64,000 nt of DNA from Lactonifactor sp. BIOML-A5 (GCF_009677585.1 NZ_WKYV01000017.1:1-64000); one strand, 5' to 3'. Positions 51,045 through 61,631 are shown, counted from the first letter of the stretch. Notes: generated by a model not told the origin, from the letters alone. Translations and numbers: made by a program.

Positions 51045-53714
51045 ATGGAAATAAACAGAGATAAATTATCACCAATGATGCAACACTATTTAATGACAAA
51101 GGATGAATATCCGGATTGTATCTTATTTTACCGTCTGGGTGACTTTTATGAGATGTTCTTTGACGATGCACTGACGGTTTCCAGAGAACTGGAACTTACC
51201 CTGACAGGTAAAGACTGCGGAATGGAAGAGCGGGCTCCCATGTGCGGAGTTCCTTTTCATGCTGCGGAGACGTATATAAACCGTCTCATTGAAAAGGGAT
51301 ATAAAGCGGCAATCTGTGAACAGGTGGAGGACCCCAGGCAGGCGAAGGGTATGGTAAAGAGGGAAGTGGTGCGGGTAGTCACACCCGGTACGACTCTGAA
51401 TACCCAGGCCCTGGATGAGACAAAGAACAACTATATCATGTCCCTGGTCTACATTGACGAAATCTTTGGAATTGCCGTGGCGGATGTCACTACAGGGGAT
51501 TGCTTTCTCACAGAGGTAAATAAATCACGAAAGCTTTTGGATGAGATCAATAAGTTTTCCCCGGCAGAAATCATCTGCAACGAACCATTTTATATGTGCG
51601 GGATTGATATACAGGATATGCGGAACCGCCTGGGAATTACCGTATATTCCCTGGATAACTGGTATTTTGACGACGAACTGTGCAGACGGGCCCTGCTGGA
51701 GCATTTTCGAGTAAAAACTCTGGAAGGGCTGGGGTTAAAGGATTACGACTGCGGTGTAATTGCGGCTGGCGCTCTGTTTCAGTATCTCACAGAGACCCAG
51801 AAGACTTCACTTTCCCACATGACTACTATATCCCCCTATATTACAGACTGCTTTATGCTCATAGACAGTTCCAGCCGGAGAAACCTGGAGCTGGTAGAAA
51901 CACTCCGGGAAAAGCAGAAAAGAGGTTCTCTCCTCTGGGTACTGGATAAGACAAAAACCGCTATGGGAGCCAGAATGCTCCGCAGCTTCGTAGAACAGCC
52001 TCTGATTGAGGAAGAATCCATCAACCGGCGCCTGGACGCCATTGAGGAGCTGAACGAGAAGGCTATCTCCCGTGAGGAAATACGGGAATACCTTGGACCT
52101 GTTTACGATCTGGAGCGTCTGGTAAGCCGTGTCAGCTATCAGTCAGCTAACCCCAGGGATCTCATAGCGTTTAAGTCCTCTCTTCAGATGCTCCCTTATA
52201 TCAGGCAGCTTTTAGGAGAGTTCTCCTGTGGGGAGCTGGTTTCTGTCAGAGAGGAAATGGACGATCTCCAGGATCTCTTTCAGCTCATCGACCGTGCTAT
52301 TATGGAGGAACCTCCTTTGGCCATGAAAGAGGGGGGAATTATAAAAGAAGGGTATAACGAAGAGGTAGACAAGTTCCGCCGTGCAAAGACGGAAGGAAAA
52401 AGTATGCTGGCAGAGCTGGAGACAAAGGAGCGGGAGAGCACCGGTATCAAGAATCTCAAGGTAAAATATAATAAAGTCTTCGGATATTACCTGGAAGTGA
52501 CAAATTCTTTCCTCTCCATGGTACCCGATTCTTATACAAGAAAGCAGACACTGACAAATGCGGAACGCTTTATCACACCGGAGCTGAAAGAGCTGGAAGA
52601 TACGATTTTAGGTGCGGAAGATAAGTTATTCGCTCTGGAGTATGAGCTGTTTGCCCAGGTTCGGGAAACTATCGCAAAAGAAGTGCTGCGGATTCAGAAG
52701 ACAGCCAAGGCCATTGCGCGTCTGGATGTTTTTTCCTCCCTTTCTGTGGTGGCTCAGAGGAACCAGTATATAAGGCCAAAGATTAATACCAAGGGAGTTG
52801 TAGACATCAAGGGAGGGCGCCATCCGGTGGTGGAGAAAATGATCTCCAATGATATGTTTATTCCCAATGACACGTATCTGGATAATAATAAGAACAGAGT
52901 GTCCGTGATCACAGGTCCCAACATGGCAGGAAAATCTACGTATATGCGGCAGACGGCCTTGATCGTGCTCATGGCACAGGTGGGCTGCTTTGTTCCTGCA
53001 AAAGAAGCCAATATAGGAATTGTGGACCGCATCTTTACTAGAGTGGGAGCTTCCGACGATCTGGCAAGCGGACAGAGCACATTCATGGTTGAGATGACAG
53101 AGGTCGCCAATATACTGAGAAATGCAACGCCCAAAAGCCTGTTGATTCTGGATGAAATCGGACGGGGCACCAGCACCTTTGACGGTCTCAGCATTGCATG
53201 GGCTGTGATTGAACATATCAGCAACCCGAAGCTTCTGGGGGCAAAGACACTATTTGCCACCCATTACCATGAATTAACGGAGCTGGAAGGAAAGCTTTCC
53301 GGGGTCAACAATTACTGCATTGCTGTAAAAGAGAAGGGGGACGATATTGTATTCCTCCGCAAGATTGTAAAGGGGGGCGCAGACAAAAGCTACGGCATTC
53401 AGGTAGCAAAGCTTGCGGGCGTTCCCGAAACTGTGATTGAGCGGGCAAAGGAACTGGTAGAAGAGCTCAGCGATGCGGATATAACTTCTGCGGTCAAGGA
53501 GATTGCAGCGGACTCTGCCCTGACCAGAGGCTCCAGGAAAAAAGCACAGGTTACCTATGACCAGATGGAGCTGGATCAAATCTCTCTTCTGGATACGGTA
53601 CAGGACAATGATATTCTGGAAGAATTGAAGAACATAGATGTTGGAAACCTGACGCCGATTGATGCTCTGAATACCATCTACCGGCTGCAGACTAAATTAA
53701 AGAATCGGTGGTGA
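51045..53714 (+). CDS. mutS: DNA mismatch repair protein MutS
   Basis: This 889-residue protein has the mismatch-reading N-terminal domain (FYRLGDFYEMFFDDA, with the conserved Phe and Glu), connector, core/lever and clamp, and an ABC-type ATPase with Walker A GPNMAGKST near residues 624-632 and DEIGRGTSTFDG. It binds mismatches and recruits MutL. ATG 51045 follows GAAGGA; the frame extends back to 50991 inside miaB. mutL follows after 4 bases. Confidence 0.97.
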   Translation: MEINRDKLSPMMQHYLMTKDEYPDCILFYRLGDFYEMFFDDALTVSRELELTLTGKDCGMEERAPMCGVPFHAAETYINRLIEKGYKAAICEQVEDPRQAKGMVKREVVRVVTPGTTLNTQALDETKNNYIMSLVYIDEIFGIAVADVTTGDCFLTEVNKSRKLLDEINKFSPAEIICNEPFYMCGIDIQDMRNRLGITVYSLDNWYFDDELCRRALLEHFRVKTLEGLGLKDYDCGVIAAGALFQYLTETQKTSLSHMTTISPYITDCFMLIDSSSRRNLELVETLREKQKRGSLLWVLDKTKTAMGARMLRSFVEQPLIEEESINRRLDAIEELNEKAISREEIREYLGPVYDLERLVSRVSYQSANPRDLIAFKSSLQMLPYIRQLLGEFSCGELVSVREEMDDLQDLFQLIDRAIMEEPPLAMKEGGIIKEGYNEEVDKFRRAKTEGKSMLAELETKERESTGIKNLKVKYNKVFGYYLEVTNSFLSMVPDSYTRKQTLTNAERFITPELKELEDTILGAEDKLFALEYELFAQVRETIAKEVLRIQKTAKAIARLDVFSSLSVVAQRNQYIRPKINTKGVVDIKGGRHPVVEKMISNDMFIPNDTYLDNNKNRVSVITGPNMAGKSTYMRQTALIVLMAQVGCFVPAKEANIGIVDRIFTRVGASDDLASGQSTFMVEMTEVANILRNATPKSLLILDEIGRGTSTFDGLSIAWAVIEHISNPKLLGAKTLFATHYHELTELEGKLSGVNNYCIAVKEKGDDIVFLRKIVKGGADKSYGIQVAKLAGVPETVIERAKELVEELSDADITSAVKEIAADSALTRGSRKKAQVTYDQMELDQISLLDTVQDNDILEELKNIDVGNLTPIDALNTIYRLQTKLKNRW

Positions 53715-53718
53715 TACT

Positions 53719-55686
53719 TTGAGAAAAATAGCAGTACTGGACAAAAGTACGATTGACAAAATTGCTGCCGGGGAGGTCGTGGAGCGTCCTGCCTCGGTAG
53801 TTAAGGAGCTGGTGGAAAATGCCATTGATGCAGGGGCCACCGCCGTAACTGTGGAAATAAAAGAAGGGGGTATCTCTTTTATCCGAATCACAGACAATGG
53901 AGCGGGTATGGAAAAAGAACAGGTGCCCCTTGCTTTTCTGCGTCATGCCACCAGTAAGATTGCGTCGGCAGAGGATTTGACCCACATATCCTCCCTGGGG
54001 TTCCGGGGTGAGGCTCTGTCCAGCATTGCTGCTGTCTCACAGGTTGAGTTAATTACCAAAACCGTCCGGGAGCTGACGGGAACCCGGTATGTCATTGAGG
54101 GGGGAGAGGAAAAAACGCTGGAAGAGATCGGGGCGCCCAACGGAACCACCTTTTTAGTGCGCAATCTTTTCTTCAACACTCCCGTGCGGGCCAAATTCCT
54201 GAAAAGCCCTGTGACAGAAGCCAATTATGTCAGCAGCTTTATGGAACAGCTGGCTTTGTCCCACAGTGACATCTCTTTTAAGTATATTAGTAACGGACAG
54301 ACAAAATTACACACTTCAGGAAATAATAATCTAAAAGATGTGATTTATCACATCTACGGGAGAGACATTACCAGGGAGCTTATGGAGATTCGTCATGAGA
54401 GGAACGGCCTTGCCATTCAGGGGTATATGGGCAAGCCCTCTGTCTCCAGAGGAAACAGGAATTTTGAAAATTACTATGTCAACGGCCGCTATGTGAAAAG
54501 TAAGATTATAATGAAAGCAATAGAAGACGCCTATAAGCCATTTCTCATGCAGCATAAATATCCGTTTGTCTCTCTTCATTTGACTATGGAAGGCGAAGAA
54601 CTGGATGTTAATGTACATCCCACGAAGATGGAGGTCCGCTTCAGCAGCGGGCAGGAGGTGTATCAGGCTGTATATCAGGCGCTGCTTGAGCAACTGACGC
54701 ATAAGGAGCTTATTCCGGAGGTGAGTTTTGACCGTTCCAGAGAGAAAAAGGAATTGCCTCCTCCCAAGAGAACCATTCCGGAACCCTTTGAAAAACAGCG
54801 GATGGCAGTCCAAACGGCGGTGCAGCCGTCCGGGAATACAGCAAATACAGTGCATCCTTCGGAGCACATCCGGGAGAACACGGAATACTCAGCTGTCCGC
54901 CCTCAGACAGGGAACACAGAGGAAAGCCAGAAGGTATTCCGGGAACAGACACCACAGCCGGAGATATCTGTGCCTCTTCAGACTGACGGGGAGGATGCCG
55001 GGAAATCCCGGGAAACCGCAGAAATAGAAGAGGCGGGGAAGAAAGACCACGAAGCAGCTCCCGGACAGCTGGAATTATTTGAGGAAAAGCTGCTGTCCCC
55101 GTCTGCCAGGTCCCGGCACCGTATCATCGGTCAGTTATTTGATACGTACTGGCTGGTAGAGTATGACAACAAATTCTATATTATTGATCAGCATGCCGCT
55201 CACGAAAAAGTGCTGTATGAGCGCATTATGAAGGATTTGCAGAATAAGGAGATACATTCCCAGTACCTGAGTCCGCCTCTTATCATAGAGCTGAGCATCC
55301 AGGAAGAGGAACTTTTGCGGGCTAATATGGAGGTTTTCACTTCCTTTGGTTTTGAGATTGAATCCTTTGGGGGGAGAGGCTACAGTATCCGGGCTGTTCC
55401 GTCGAATCTTTACGGTGTGGCAGATACAGAACTCTTTCTGGAACTTTTAGACCATCTGGAGGGAGACACCAAGCGTTCCTCCCTGGAACTTCTGACCCAC
55501 CGGCTGGCAACTATGGCTTGCAAAGCTGCTGTAAAAGGAAACCAGACATTATCCTGCAGCGAGGCAGATCGGCTCATTGAGGAACTTTTGACCCTGGATA
55601 ATCCGTATCACTGTCCTCATGGAAGGCCGACGATTATTGCCATGACCAAATATGAACTGGAAAAGAAATTTAAACGAATCGTGTAG
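53719..55686 (+). CDS. mutL: DNA mismatch repair endonuclease MutL
   Basis: This 655-residue protein has an N-terminal GHKL ATPase (NAIDAGATAVTVEIKEGG, GFRGEALSSIAAV) and a C-terminal domain with DQHAAHEKVLYE near residue 490, the metal-binding endonuclease motif lacking in E. coli. It also has a CPHGRPT motif near the end. MutL therefore nicks DNA itself, as in species without MutH. A low-complexity linker (about 335-465) joins the halves. It starts at TTG 53719. Confidence 0.96.
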   Translation: MRKIAVLDKSTIDKIAAGEVVERPASVVKELVENAIDAGATAVTVEIKEGGISFIRITDNGAGMEKEQVPLAFLRHATSKIASAEDLTHISSLGFRGEALSSIAAVSQVELITKTVRELTGTRYVIEGGEEKTLEEIGAPNGTTFLVRNLFFNTPVRAKFLKSPVTEANYVSSFMEQLALSHSDISFKYISNGQTKLHTSGNNNLKDVIYHIYGRDITRELMEIRHERNGLAIQGYMGKPSVSRGNRNFENYYVNGRYVKSKIIMKAIEDAYKPFLMQHKYPFVSLHLTMEGEELDVNVHPTKMEVRFSSGQEVYQAVYQALLEQLTHKELIPEVSFDRSREKKELPPPKRTIPEPFEKQRMAVQTAVQPSGNTANTVHPSEHIRENTEYSAVRPQTGNTEESQKVFREQTPQPEISVPLQTDGEDAGKSRETAEIEEAGKKDHEAAPGQLELFEEKLLSPSARSRHRIIGQLFDTYWLVEYDNKFYIIDQHAAHEKVLYERIMKDLQNKEIHSQYLSPPLIIELSIQEEELLRANMEVFTSFGFEIESFGGRGYSIRAVPSNLYGVADTELFLELLDHLEGDTKRSSLELLTHRLATMACKAAVKGNQTLSCSEADRLIEELLTLDNPYHCPHGRPTIIAMTKYELEKKFKRIV

Positions 55687-55695
55687 GTGAAAAGA

Positions 55696-56664
55696 TTGAA
55701 GAAACCGCTGATTGTTCTCACAGGCCCCACAGCCGTGGGAAAGACGAAGCTTTCCCTCTCACTGGCGAAAGCTGTAAATGGAGAAATTATATCTGCAGAT
55801 TCTATGCAGGTTTACAGGTATATGGATATCGGATCTGCCAAGATACATCCGGATGAGATGGAGGGAGTTCCCCATCATCTCATTGATGTGCTGGAGCCCT
55901 CCGAGGATTTTAATGTAGTAAGATTTCAGACGATGGCGTTAGAAGCCATGGAGGATATCTACGCAAGGGGAAGACTGCCTGTTCTTACCGGGGGAACTGG
56001 ATTTTACATCCAGTCTGTAGTGAAGGGGATAGACTTTGCGGAGAACGATGACGATACCGCCTGCCGCCGCAGACTGGAAGCCCTGGCCAACGAGCGGGGA
56101 AATGAATACCTTCACAGCTGCCTGTGCCAGGCAGACCCGGTTTCCGGGGCTTCTATACATCCCAACAACAGAAAGCGTGTTATTCGTGCGCTGGAATACT
56201 ACGAGAAGACCGGCAGGCCCATATCGGCCCACAATGAACAGGAACGGCAGAAGGAGTCACCTTATCAATATGCCTATTTTGTCCTGAACGAAGAGAGAGG
56301 CCGCCTTTATGAAAAAATAGAACAACGGATCGATCAGATGATGGAACGGGGGCTTCTGGAGGAAGTGAAAGCGCTCCACCGTATGGGATATACGAAAGAT
56401 ATGGTCTCCATGCAGGGGCTGGGTTACAAAGAGCTTCTGTCATACCTGGACGGCACATGCAGCCTTGAGGAGGCTGTCTATACACTGAAACGGGATACCA
56501 GGCATTTTGCCAAGCGGCAGCTTACCTGGTTTCGGCGGGAGCGGGACGTAATATGGCTGGAAAAGGAAGCATTTGACGGAAGAGAGGATAAGATACTGGA
56601 GTATATGCTTTCCGTATGCGAAGAGAAAGGAATTTGGAAAAAACATGAGACAGGAAATAGATGA
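55696..56664 (+). CDS. miaA: tRNA dimethylallyltransferase
   Basis: This 322-residue P-loop enzyme adds an isopentenyl group to A37 of tRNAs, the substrate for MiaB. It has GPTAVGKT, DSMQVYRYMDIGSAK and GGTGFYIQSVVKG motifs. The ribosome site AGGTGA overlaps the mutL stop and fits TTG 55696 best; GTG 55687 is a possible alternative giving three more residues. It overlaps the next gene by 20 bases. Confidence 0.95.
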   Translation: MKKPLIVLTGPTAVGKTKLSLSLAKAVNGEIISADSMQVYRYMDIGSAKIHPDEMEGVPHHLIDVLEPSEDFNVVRFQTMALEAMEDIYARGRLPVLTGGTGFYIQSVVKGIDFAENDDDTACRRRLEALANERGNEYLHSCLCQADPVSGASIHPNNRKRVIRALEYYEKTGRPISAHNEQERQKESPYQYAYFVLNEERGRLYEKIEQRIDQMMERGLLEEVKALHRMGYTKDMVSMQGLGYKELLSYLDGTCSLEEAVYTLKRDTRHFAKRQLTWFRRERDVIWLEKEAFDGREDKILEYMLSVCEEKGIWKKHETGNR

Positions 56665-57946
56665 AATATATGAAAAACTGGGAATATCCGGGAAAGTCCG
56701 GATGTTCGGACAGAGGACGGAAGCGCTCTTAAGGGAACGGTTCGCAGGCATAGACGAGGTAGCAGAGTATAATCAGATGAAAGTAATATACGCCATGCAG
56801 AAAAACCGGGTCAGCGAGGCCTGCCTCTATGCATCCAGCGGATACGGGTATAATGATCTGGGAAGAGATACCCTGGAGTCTGTTTACGCAGATACCTTTC
56901 ACACGGAATCGGCTTTGGTGCGCCCGCAGATTGCCTGCGGCACCCATGCTCTGGCAGTGGCTCTCTCCGGCAATCTGCGGCCCGGGGATGAACTTTTATC
57001 TCCTGTGGGAAAGCCGTATGACACGCTGGAAGAGGTGATTGGGATTCGCCCTTCCCAAGGGTCTTTGGCCGAATACGGGGTCAGCTACCGGCAGACAGAG
57101 CTTCTTCCGGACGGAAGCTTTGATTATGAAGCTATCCGGGCTGCCATAAACAGCAGAACAAAGCTTGCCACCATTCAGCGCTCCAAAGGATACCAGACCC
57201 GCCCTTCCTTCTCAGTGAATGCAATCGGAGAACTAATTGCTTTTATAAAATCGATAAAACCGGATATTATTTGTATGGTAGACAACTGCTACGGAGAATT
57301 TGTGGAAACAAGAGAACCCTCTGATGTGGGGGCGGATCTGATTGTGGGTTCCCTGATCAAGAATCCGGGAGGGGGACTTGCTCCTATCGGTGGGTATATT
57401 GCAGGAAAAGCAGAATATGTGGAGAATGCGGCCTACCGCCTCACCTCTCCCGGACTCGGAAAGGAAGTGGGGGCTACACTGGGGGTAAACCAGCCCTTTT
57501 ATCAGGGTTTTTTTCTTGCCCCTACTGTTGTGGCAGGCGCCCTGAAAGGGGCAGTGTTTGCGGCAAACCTTTACGAGCAGCTGGGGTTTGAGGTCCTTCC
57601 AAACGGCAGGGAAAGCCGCCATGATATTATCCAGGCAATTACTTTTCATAAGCCGGAGGGAGTCATCGGTTTCTGCAAAGGAATCCAGGCAGCTGCACCG
57701 GTGGACAGCTATGTGGATCCGGAACCCTGGGCCATGCCCGGCTACGACAGCGATGTGATAATGGCTGCCGGGGCATTTGTGCAGGGTTCTTCTATAGAAC
57801 TCAGTGCGGACGGTCCCATAAAGCCTCCGTACTCCGTCTATTTCCAGGGAGGACTCACCTGGCAGCACGCAAAATTGGGGATTCTAATGTCAGTTCAAAA
57901 GCTTCTTGAGGCAGGTGTAGTCTCACTGCCTGAGAACCTGTCCTAG
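56645..57946 (+). CDS. ynbB: Methionine gamma-lyase-like PLP protein (YnbB family)
   Basis: This 433-residue PLP-dependent protein matches the YnbB family, once called aluminium resistance protein. It has an N-terminal helical part, GYGYNDLGRDTLESVYA, QIACGTHALA, MVDNCYGEF and VGSLIKNPGGGLAP with the PLP lysine. The exact substrate is unproven; a sulfur amino acid lyase is plausible from family similarity. ATG 56645 lies in the end of miaA. The mutL-miaA-ynbB order is usual in clostridia. Confidence 0.85.
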   Translation: MRQEIDEIYEKLGISGKVRMFGQRTEALLRERFAGIDEVAEYNQMKVIYAMQKNRVSEACLYASSGYGYNDLGRDTLESVYADTFHTESALVRPQIACGTHALAVALSGNLRPGDELLSPVGKPYDTLEEVIGIRPSQGSLAEYGVSYRQTELLPDGSFDYEAIRAAINSRTKLATIQRSKGYQTRPSFSVNAIGELIAFIKSIKPDIICMVDNCYGEFVETREPSDVGADLIVGSLIKNPGGGLAPIGGYIAGKAEYVENAAYRLTSPGLGKEVGATLGVNQPFYQGFFLAPTVVAGALKGAVFAANLYEQLGFEVLPNGRESRHDIIQAITFHKPEGVIGFCKGIQAAAPVDSYVDPEPWAMPGYDSDVIMAAGAFVQGSSIELSADGPIKPPYSVYFQGGLTWQHAKLGILMSVQKLLEAGVVSLPENLS

Positions 57947-57985
57947 ATTCTTTCGTATGAAAGCCCGAAGAAAGGAGAAAACACG

Positions 57986-59224
57986 TTGAGCAAAAGCATG
58001 CATGCGGAGCCGTCCGTTGTTGTTATAGGGGGAGGAGCATCCGGTTTGATGGCGGCTGTTACGGCTGCCCGCAAGGGAGCAAAGGTTACTCTCCTGGAGC
58101 ATAACGACAGGCTGGGGAAAAAGCTTCTGGCCACTGGTAACGGCAGGTGCAATATGACCAATATCCATCAAAATCCCAGAGCTTACAGAGGATCCCACCC
58201 GGAATTTGCCGAACTGGCGTTATCTCATTTTTCAGTGGGAGATACGATTCGGTTTTTCTCACAGCTGGGTATCTACACAAAGAATAAAAATGGCTGGATC
58301 TATCCGGCAAGCCTTCAGGCCTCCAGCGTCCTGGAGGTGCTGGAGATGGAAGCCAGGTATCTGAAAGTGAAGTGTAAAACCAGGGAAAACGTAACTGCTG
58401 TCCTTCCGGCTGAGGACGGATATCTGGTGGTAACGGACGGCTGGAGCTATCCATGCAGCAAGGTGATACTGGCGTGTGGTTCAAGCGCTTCGGGGATAGA
58501 AGGGGCTGACGGCAGAGGTTACTCTCTGGCGGAAAAGCTGGGACTGCGTCTGATACCTCCTCTTCCCGCCCTGGTTCCCCTGCGCTGCAGGGCCAAATCT
58601 TCTGCGTACCGGAAATTATTTTCCAGATGGTCCGGGGTGCGCGTGGAGGGCCGGGTAGTTTTAAGAGTCAAGGGAGAGAATTTTCTCAGTGAGACAGGGG
58701 AGCTTCAGCTGACCGATTACGGCGTCTCCGGCATCCCTGTTTTTCAGCTGAGCCGATATGCGGTCCGGCTCTTGCAGGAAGGACAGACCCCGGAACTTCT
58801 TTTGGATTTCTTCCCTGATTTTTCAAAAAAGCAGCTGGAGAGCTTTCTCAGAAAACGGCAGGAGGACTGTCCGTATAAGACGCTGAAGGAATCCCTTACC
58901 GGTCTGTTTCCCAGAAAGCTTATTGAAGTTCTCATGGACGGCTCACCGGATTTGGAGGAATTGGTTTCGCGTATTAAGGAGTATCTTCTTCTTCCAACCG
59001 GCGCTGCTTCCCTGGAGCAGGCGCAGGTCTGTTCCGGCGGAGTAGATACCAGTCAGCTGCATCCCGAAAGCATGGAAGCAAAAGAGTATCCCGGACTTTA
59101 TATCTGCGGCGAGCTTGCAGACGTAGACGGTGCCTGCGGCGGATATAATCTTCAGTGGGCCTGGACCAGCGGTGCCCTGGCAGGAAGAGCAGCAGCCGAA
59201 GGGCTGAGAAAGGAGAGTACATGA
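57986..59224 (+). CDS. HI0933-type FAD-dependent oxidoreductase
   Basis: This 412-residue flavoprotein has an N-terminal dinucleotide motif VIGGGASGLMAAVTAA, the family patch NGRCNMTN near residue 52, and a C-terminal CGELADVDGACGGYNLQWAWTSGALAG. It matches the YhiN/HI0933 family, whose substrate is unknown. The start is a TTG behind AAAGGAG. Its stop overlaps the ATG of the next gene (ATGA), so the two flavoproteins are coupled. Confidence 0.88.
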   Translation: MSKSMHAEPSVVVIGGGASGLMAAVTAARKGAKVTLLEHNDRLGKKLLATGNGRCNMTNIHQNPRAYRGSHPEFAELALSHFSVGDTIRFFSQLGIYTKNKNGWIYPASLQASSVLEVLEMEARYLKVKCKTRENVTAVLPAEDGYLVVTDGWSYPCSKVILACGSSASGIEGADGRGYSLAEKLGLRLIPPLPALVPLRCRAKSSAYRKLFSRWSGVRVEGRVVLRVKGENFLSETGELQLTDYGVSGIPVFQLSRYAVRLLQEGQTPELLLDFFPDFSKKQLESFLRKRQEDCPYKTLKESLTGLFPRKLIEVLMDGSPDLEELVSRIKEYLLLPTGAASLEQAQVCSGGVDTSQLHPESMEAKEYPGLYICGELADVDGACGGYNLQWAWTSGALAGRAAAEGLRKEST

Positions 59225-60813
59225 TAGAGATACGTCAGCTGAAGCTTCCTGTCCCTCATACTGAGCAGGAGCTGTTAAAAAAAGCCGCAAAGCTGTTAAA
59301 AATCAGTTCGGATCAGATCCTTTCTTATACAATCCGGAAGCAGTCTTTGGATGCCAGAAAAAAGGAGCAGCTGCAGTATGTATATACCATTGATGTTAAA
59401 GTAAAAAAAGAACATAAAATTCTTCAAAAGGTTGACAATAAAAATATTACGTTAACCAACAGAATCCGGTATGCGGTACCCCCCAGTGGTACCCTTCCTC
59501 TCAGGAACCGACCGGTAATCGCAGGCAGCGGACCTGCGGGACTTTACTGCGGATATCTTCTGGCAAAGCATGGATACCGTCCTTTGATTCTGGAACGGGG
59601 AGAGGAGGCTGCCAGACGCCTGGAAAAGGTAACGGCTTTCTGGAACACGGGAAATCTGGATACACAGTCCAACGTACAGTTTGGGGAAGGCGGTGCGGGA
59701 ACCTTTTCCGACGGAAAGCTGAATACGCTGGTGAAGGATCCCCTGGGAAGAAATCAGAAGGTGCTGGAACTGTTTGTGGAGGCAGGCGCTCCCAGCGAAA
59801 TCCTTTATCTCCAAAAACCCCATCTGGGTACGGATCTTCTGATTACTATAGTACAGAATATCCGAAGAATGATTGAGGATATGGGGGGAGAATTTCGTTT
59901 TTCCTCCCAGCTGACCGGTTTTTCCGCAGAGGGCGGCTGTCTTACGGAAATAGAGGTGAATTACGAAGAATGGATACCGGCAGAGGTGCTGGTTCTTGCT
60001 GTAGGACACAGTGCAAGGGACACGTTTTCCATGCTGTACGAGCACGGATTGCAGATGAACGCTAAGTCCTTTGCCGTGGGGGTGCGCATAGAACATCCTC
60101 AGGCAATGATAAATAAAGCCCTCTATGGGACAGAGCTGAACCCCTGTCTTGGTGCCGCAAGCTATAAAGTGACCCATCAGCTCTCCGCAGGCAGGGGAGT
60201 CTACAGCTTCTGTATGTGTCCCGGAGGCTATGTTGTGAATGCATCCTCGGAGGAAAATCATCTGGCGGTGAACGGTATGAGCTATCACGCCAGAGACGGC
60301 AGAAATGCCAACAGCGCAATGATTGTCACAGTTACCCCGGAGGATTACCGGGATTCTCATCCTCTGGCAGGTGTTGCATTTCAGAGAAACTTAGAGTCTG
60401 CAGCCTACTCTCTGGGGCAGGGGAAAATTCCGGTGCAGCTGTTTGGGGATTTCAAAAATTCCAGGACCAGCAGCTGTTTGGGGGATATAGAGCCGCAGAT
60501 AAAAGGAGCGTGGACATTTGGAAATCTGAGAGACATCTTTCCAGCCTGCATCAGCAGTGCTCTGGAATCAGGAATTTTGGCTTTTGAACGGAAGATACCG
60601 GGATTTTCACGGCCGGATGCACTTTTAAGCGGAGTGGAAAGCCGAACCTCCTCCCCGGTACGCATCAACAGAAACGAAGAATTTATGAGTAATATCCGTG
60701 GAATTTATCCCTGTGGGGAGGGCGCCGGATATGCCGGCGGAATCACTTCAGCTGCTATGGATGGGCTGAAGGTGGGTGAGGCGATTATTAAAAAATTCAG
60801 AAATTTAGAGTAA
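59221..60813 (+). CDS. FAD-dependent dehydrogenase, COG2509 type
   Basis: This 530-residue protein has an N-terminal region of about 90 residues (MIEIRQLKLPVPHTEQELL) before the FAD motif IAGSGPAGLYCGYLLA, then NVQFGEGGAGTFSDGKLNT and, at the end, GEGAGYAGGITSAAMDGLKVGEA. This is the COG2509 uncharacterised dehydrogenase family of Firmicutes and Bacteroidetes. ATG 59221 with AAAGGAG is preferred over the upstream ATG 59155 because it overlaps the preceding stop. A gap of 99 bases with a TACAAT at 60841-60846 precedes radC. Confidence 0.88.
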   Translation: MIEIRQLKLPVPHTEQELLKKAAKLLKISSDQILSYTIRKQSLDARKKEQLQYVYTIDVKVKKEHKILQKVDNKNITLTNRIRYAVPPSGTLPLRNRPVIAGSGPAGLYCGYLLAKHGYRPLILERGEEAARRLEKVTAFWNTGNLDTQSNVQFGEGGAGTFSDGKLNTLVKDPLGRNQKVLELFVEAGAPSEILYLQKPHLGTDLLITIVQNIRRMIEDMGGEFRFSSQLTGFSAEGGCLTEIEVNYEEWIPAEVLVLAVGHSARDTFSMLYEHGLQMNAKSFAVGVRIEHPQAMINKALYGTELNPCLGAASYKVTHQLSAGRGVYSFCMCPGGYVVNASSEENHLAVNGMSYHARDGRNANSAMIVTVTPEDYRDSHPLAGVAFQRNLESAAYSLGQGKIPVQLFGDFKNSRTSSCLGDIEPQIKGAWTFGNLRDIFPACISSALESGILAFERKIPGFSRPDALLSGVESRTSSPVRINRNEEFMSNIRGIYPCGEGAGYAGGITSAAMDGLKVGEAIIKKFRNLE

Positions 60814-60912
60814 GGCGTATACATTGTTTTTGATCTGTGATACAATAAAATTTGCTTTAAAGCAGGCAGTTTCCTTCCGGACATTTACTTGAAGAGAGTG
60901 TAAGGAGGAACT

Positions 60913-61617
60913 ATGCAGGAAGCAACAGGAATACAAGGGATTCCCCCTATGGACAGGCCTTATGAAAAGTGCAGGCGCCTAGGCCCTGCCGCTCTTACGG
61001 ATGCAGAGCTCTTGGCAATTCTCATCCGAACCGGCTCACAGGGAATCTCATCTATATCACTAGCAACTAAGATATTAAGTCTATCAAAAGATAAAGAGGG
61101 TCTCTTAGGAATCCATCAGCTGTCTCATGAAGAACTGATGGATCTCAAAGGGGTTGGCCCCGTGAAGGCACTGCAGATTAAATGTATAGGGGAGCTTTCA
61201 AAACGTATTGCCAGTGCGGCGGCCAAAAGGGGACTTTCCTTCCGTACACCCAGTACGATTGCAGACTATTATATGGAACAGCTGCGTCACGAAGAACAGG
61301 AACTCATGGTGTGTATGATGTTGGATACCAAAAATCATCTGTTGGGTGAAGAAATTATATCAAAGGGGACAGTCAACGCTTCGCTGGTGTCTCCCAGAGA
61401 ATTATTTTTGGCAGCACTTAAATTTCATGCTGTCAATATTATTTTAATCCACAATCATCCAAGCGGTGATCCAACGCCCAGTGAGGACGATATTTTACTG
61501 ACAGAAAAAGTAAGGGGAGCGGGAGAAATCATTGGCATTCACCTTTTAGATCATATTATAATCGGGGACTGCCAGTATATAAGCTTTTGTGAACGGGATA
61601 TCCTTAAAAAATACTAG
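60913..61617 (+). CDS. radC: DNA repair protein RadC
   Basis: This 234-residue protein has a helix-hairpin-helix-like N-terminus and a JAB/MPN metalloprotease-like domain with the metal motif HNHPSGDPTPSEDD near residues 180-193. Its role in DNA repair is not settled. It precedes mreB, as in bacilli, and ATG follows AAGGAGGA. Confidence 0.94.
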   Translation: MQEATGIQGIPPMDRPYEKCRRLGPAALTDAELLAILIRTGSQGISSISLATKILSLSKDKEGLLGIHQLSHEELMDLKGVGPVKALQIKCIGELSKRIASAAAKRGLSFRTPSTIADYYMEQLRHEEQELMVCMMLDTKNHLLGEEIISKGTVNASLVSPRELFLAALKFHAVNIILIHNHPSGDPTPSEDDILLTEKVRGAGEIIGIHLLDHIIIGDCQYISFCERDILKKY

Positions 61618-61631
61618 AAGGGAAGTATGGT

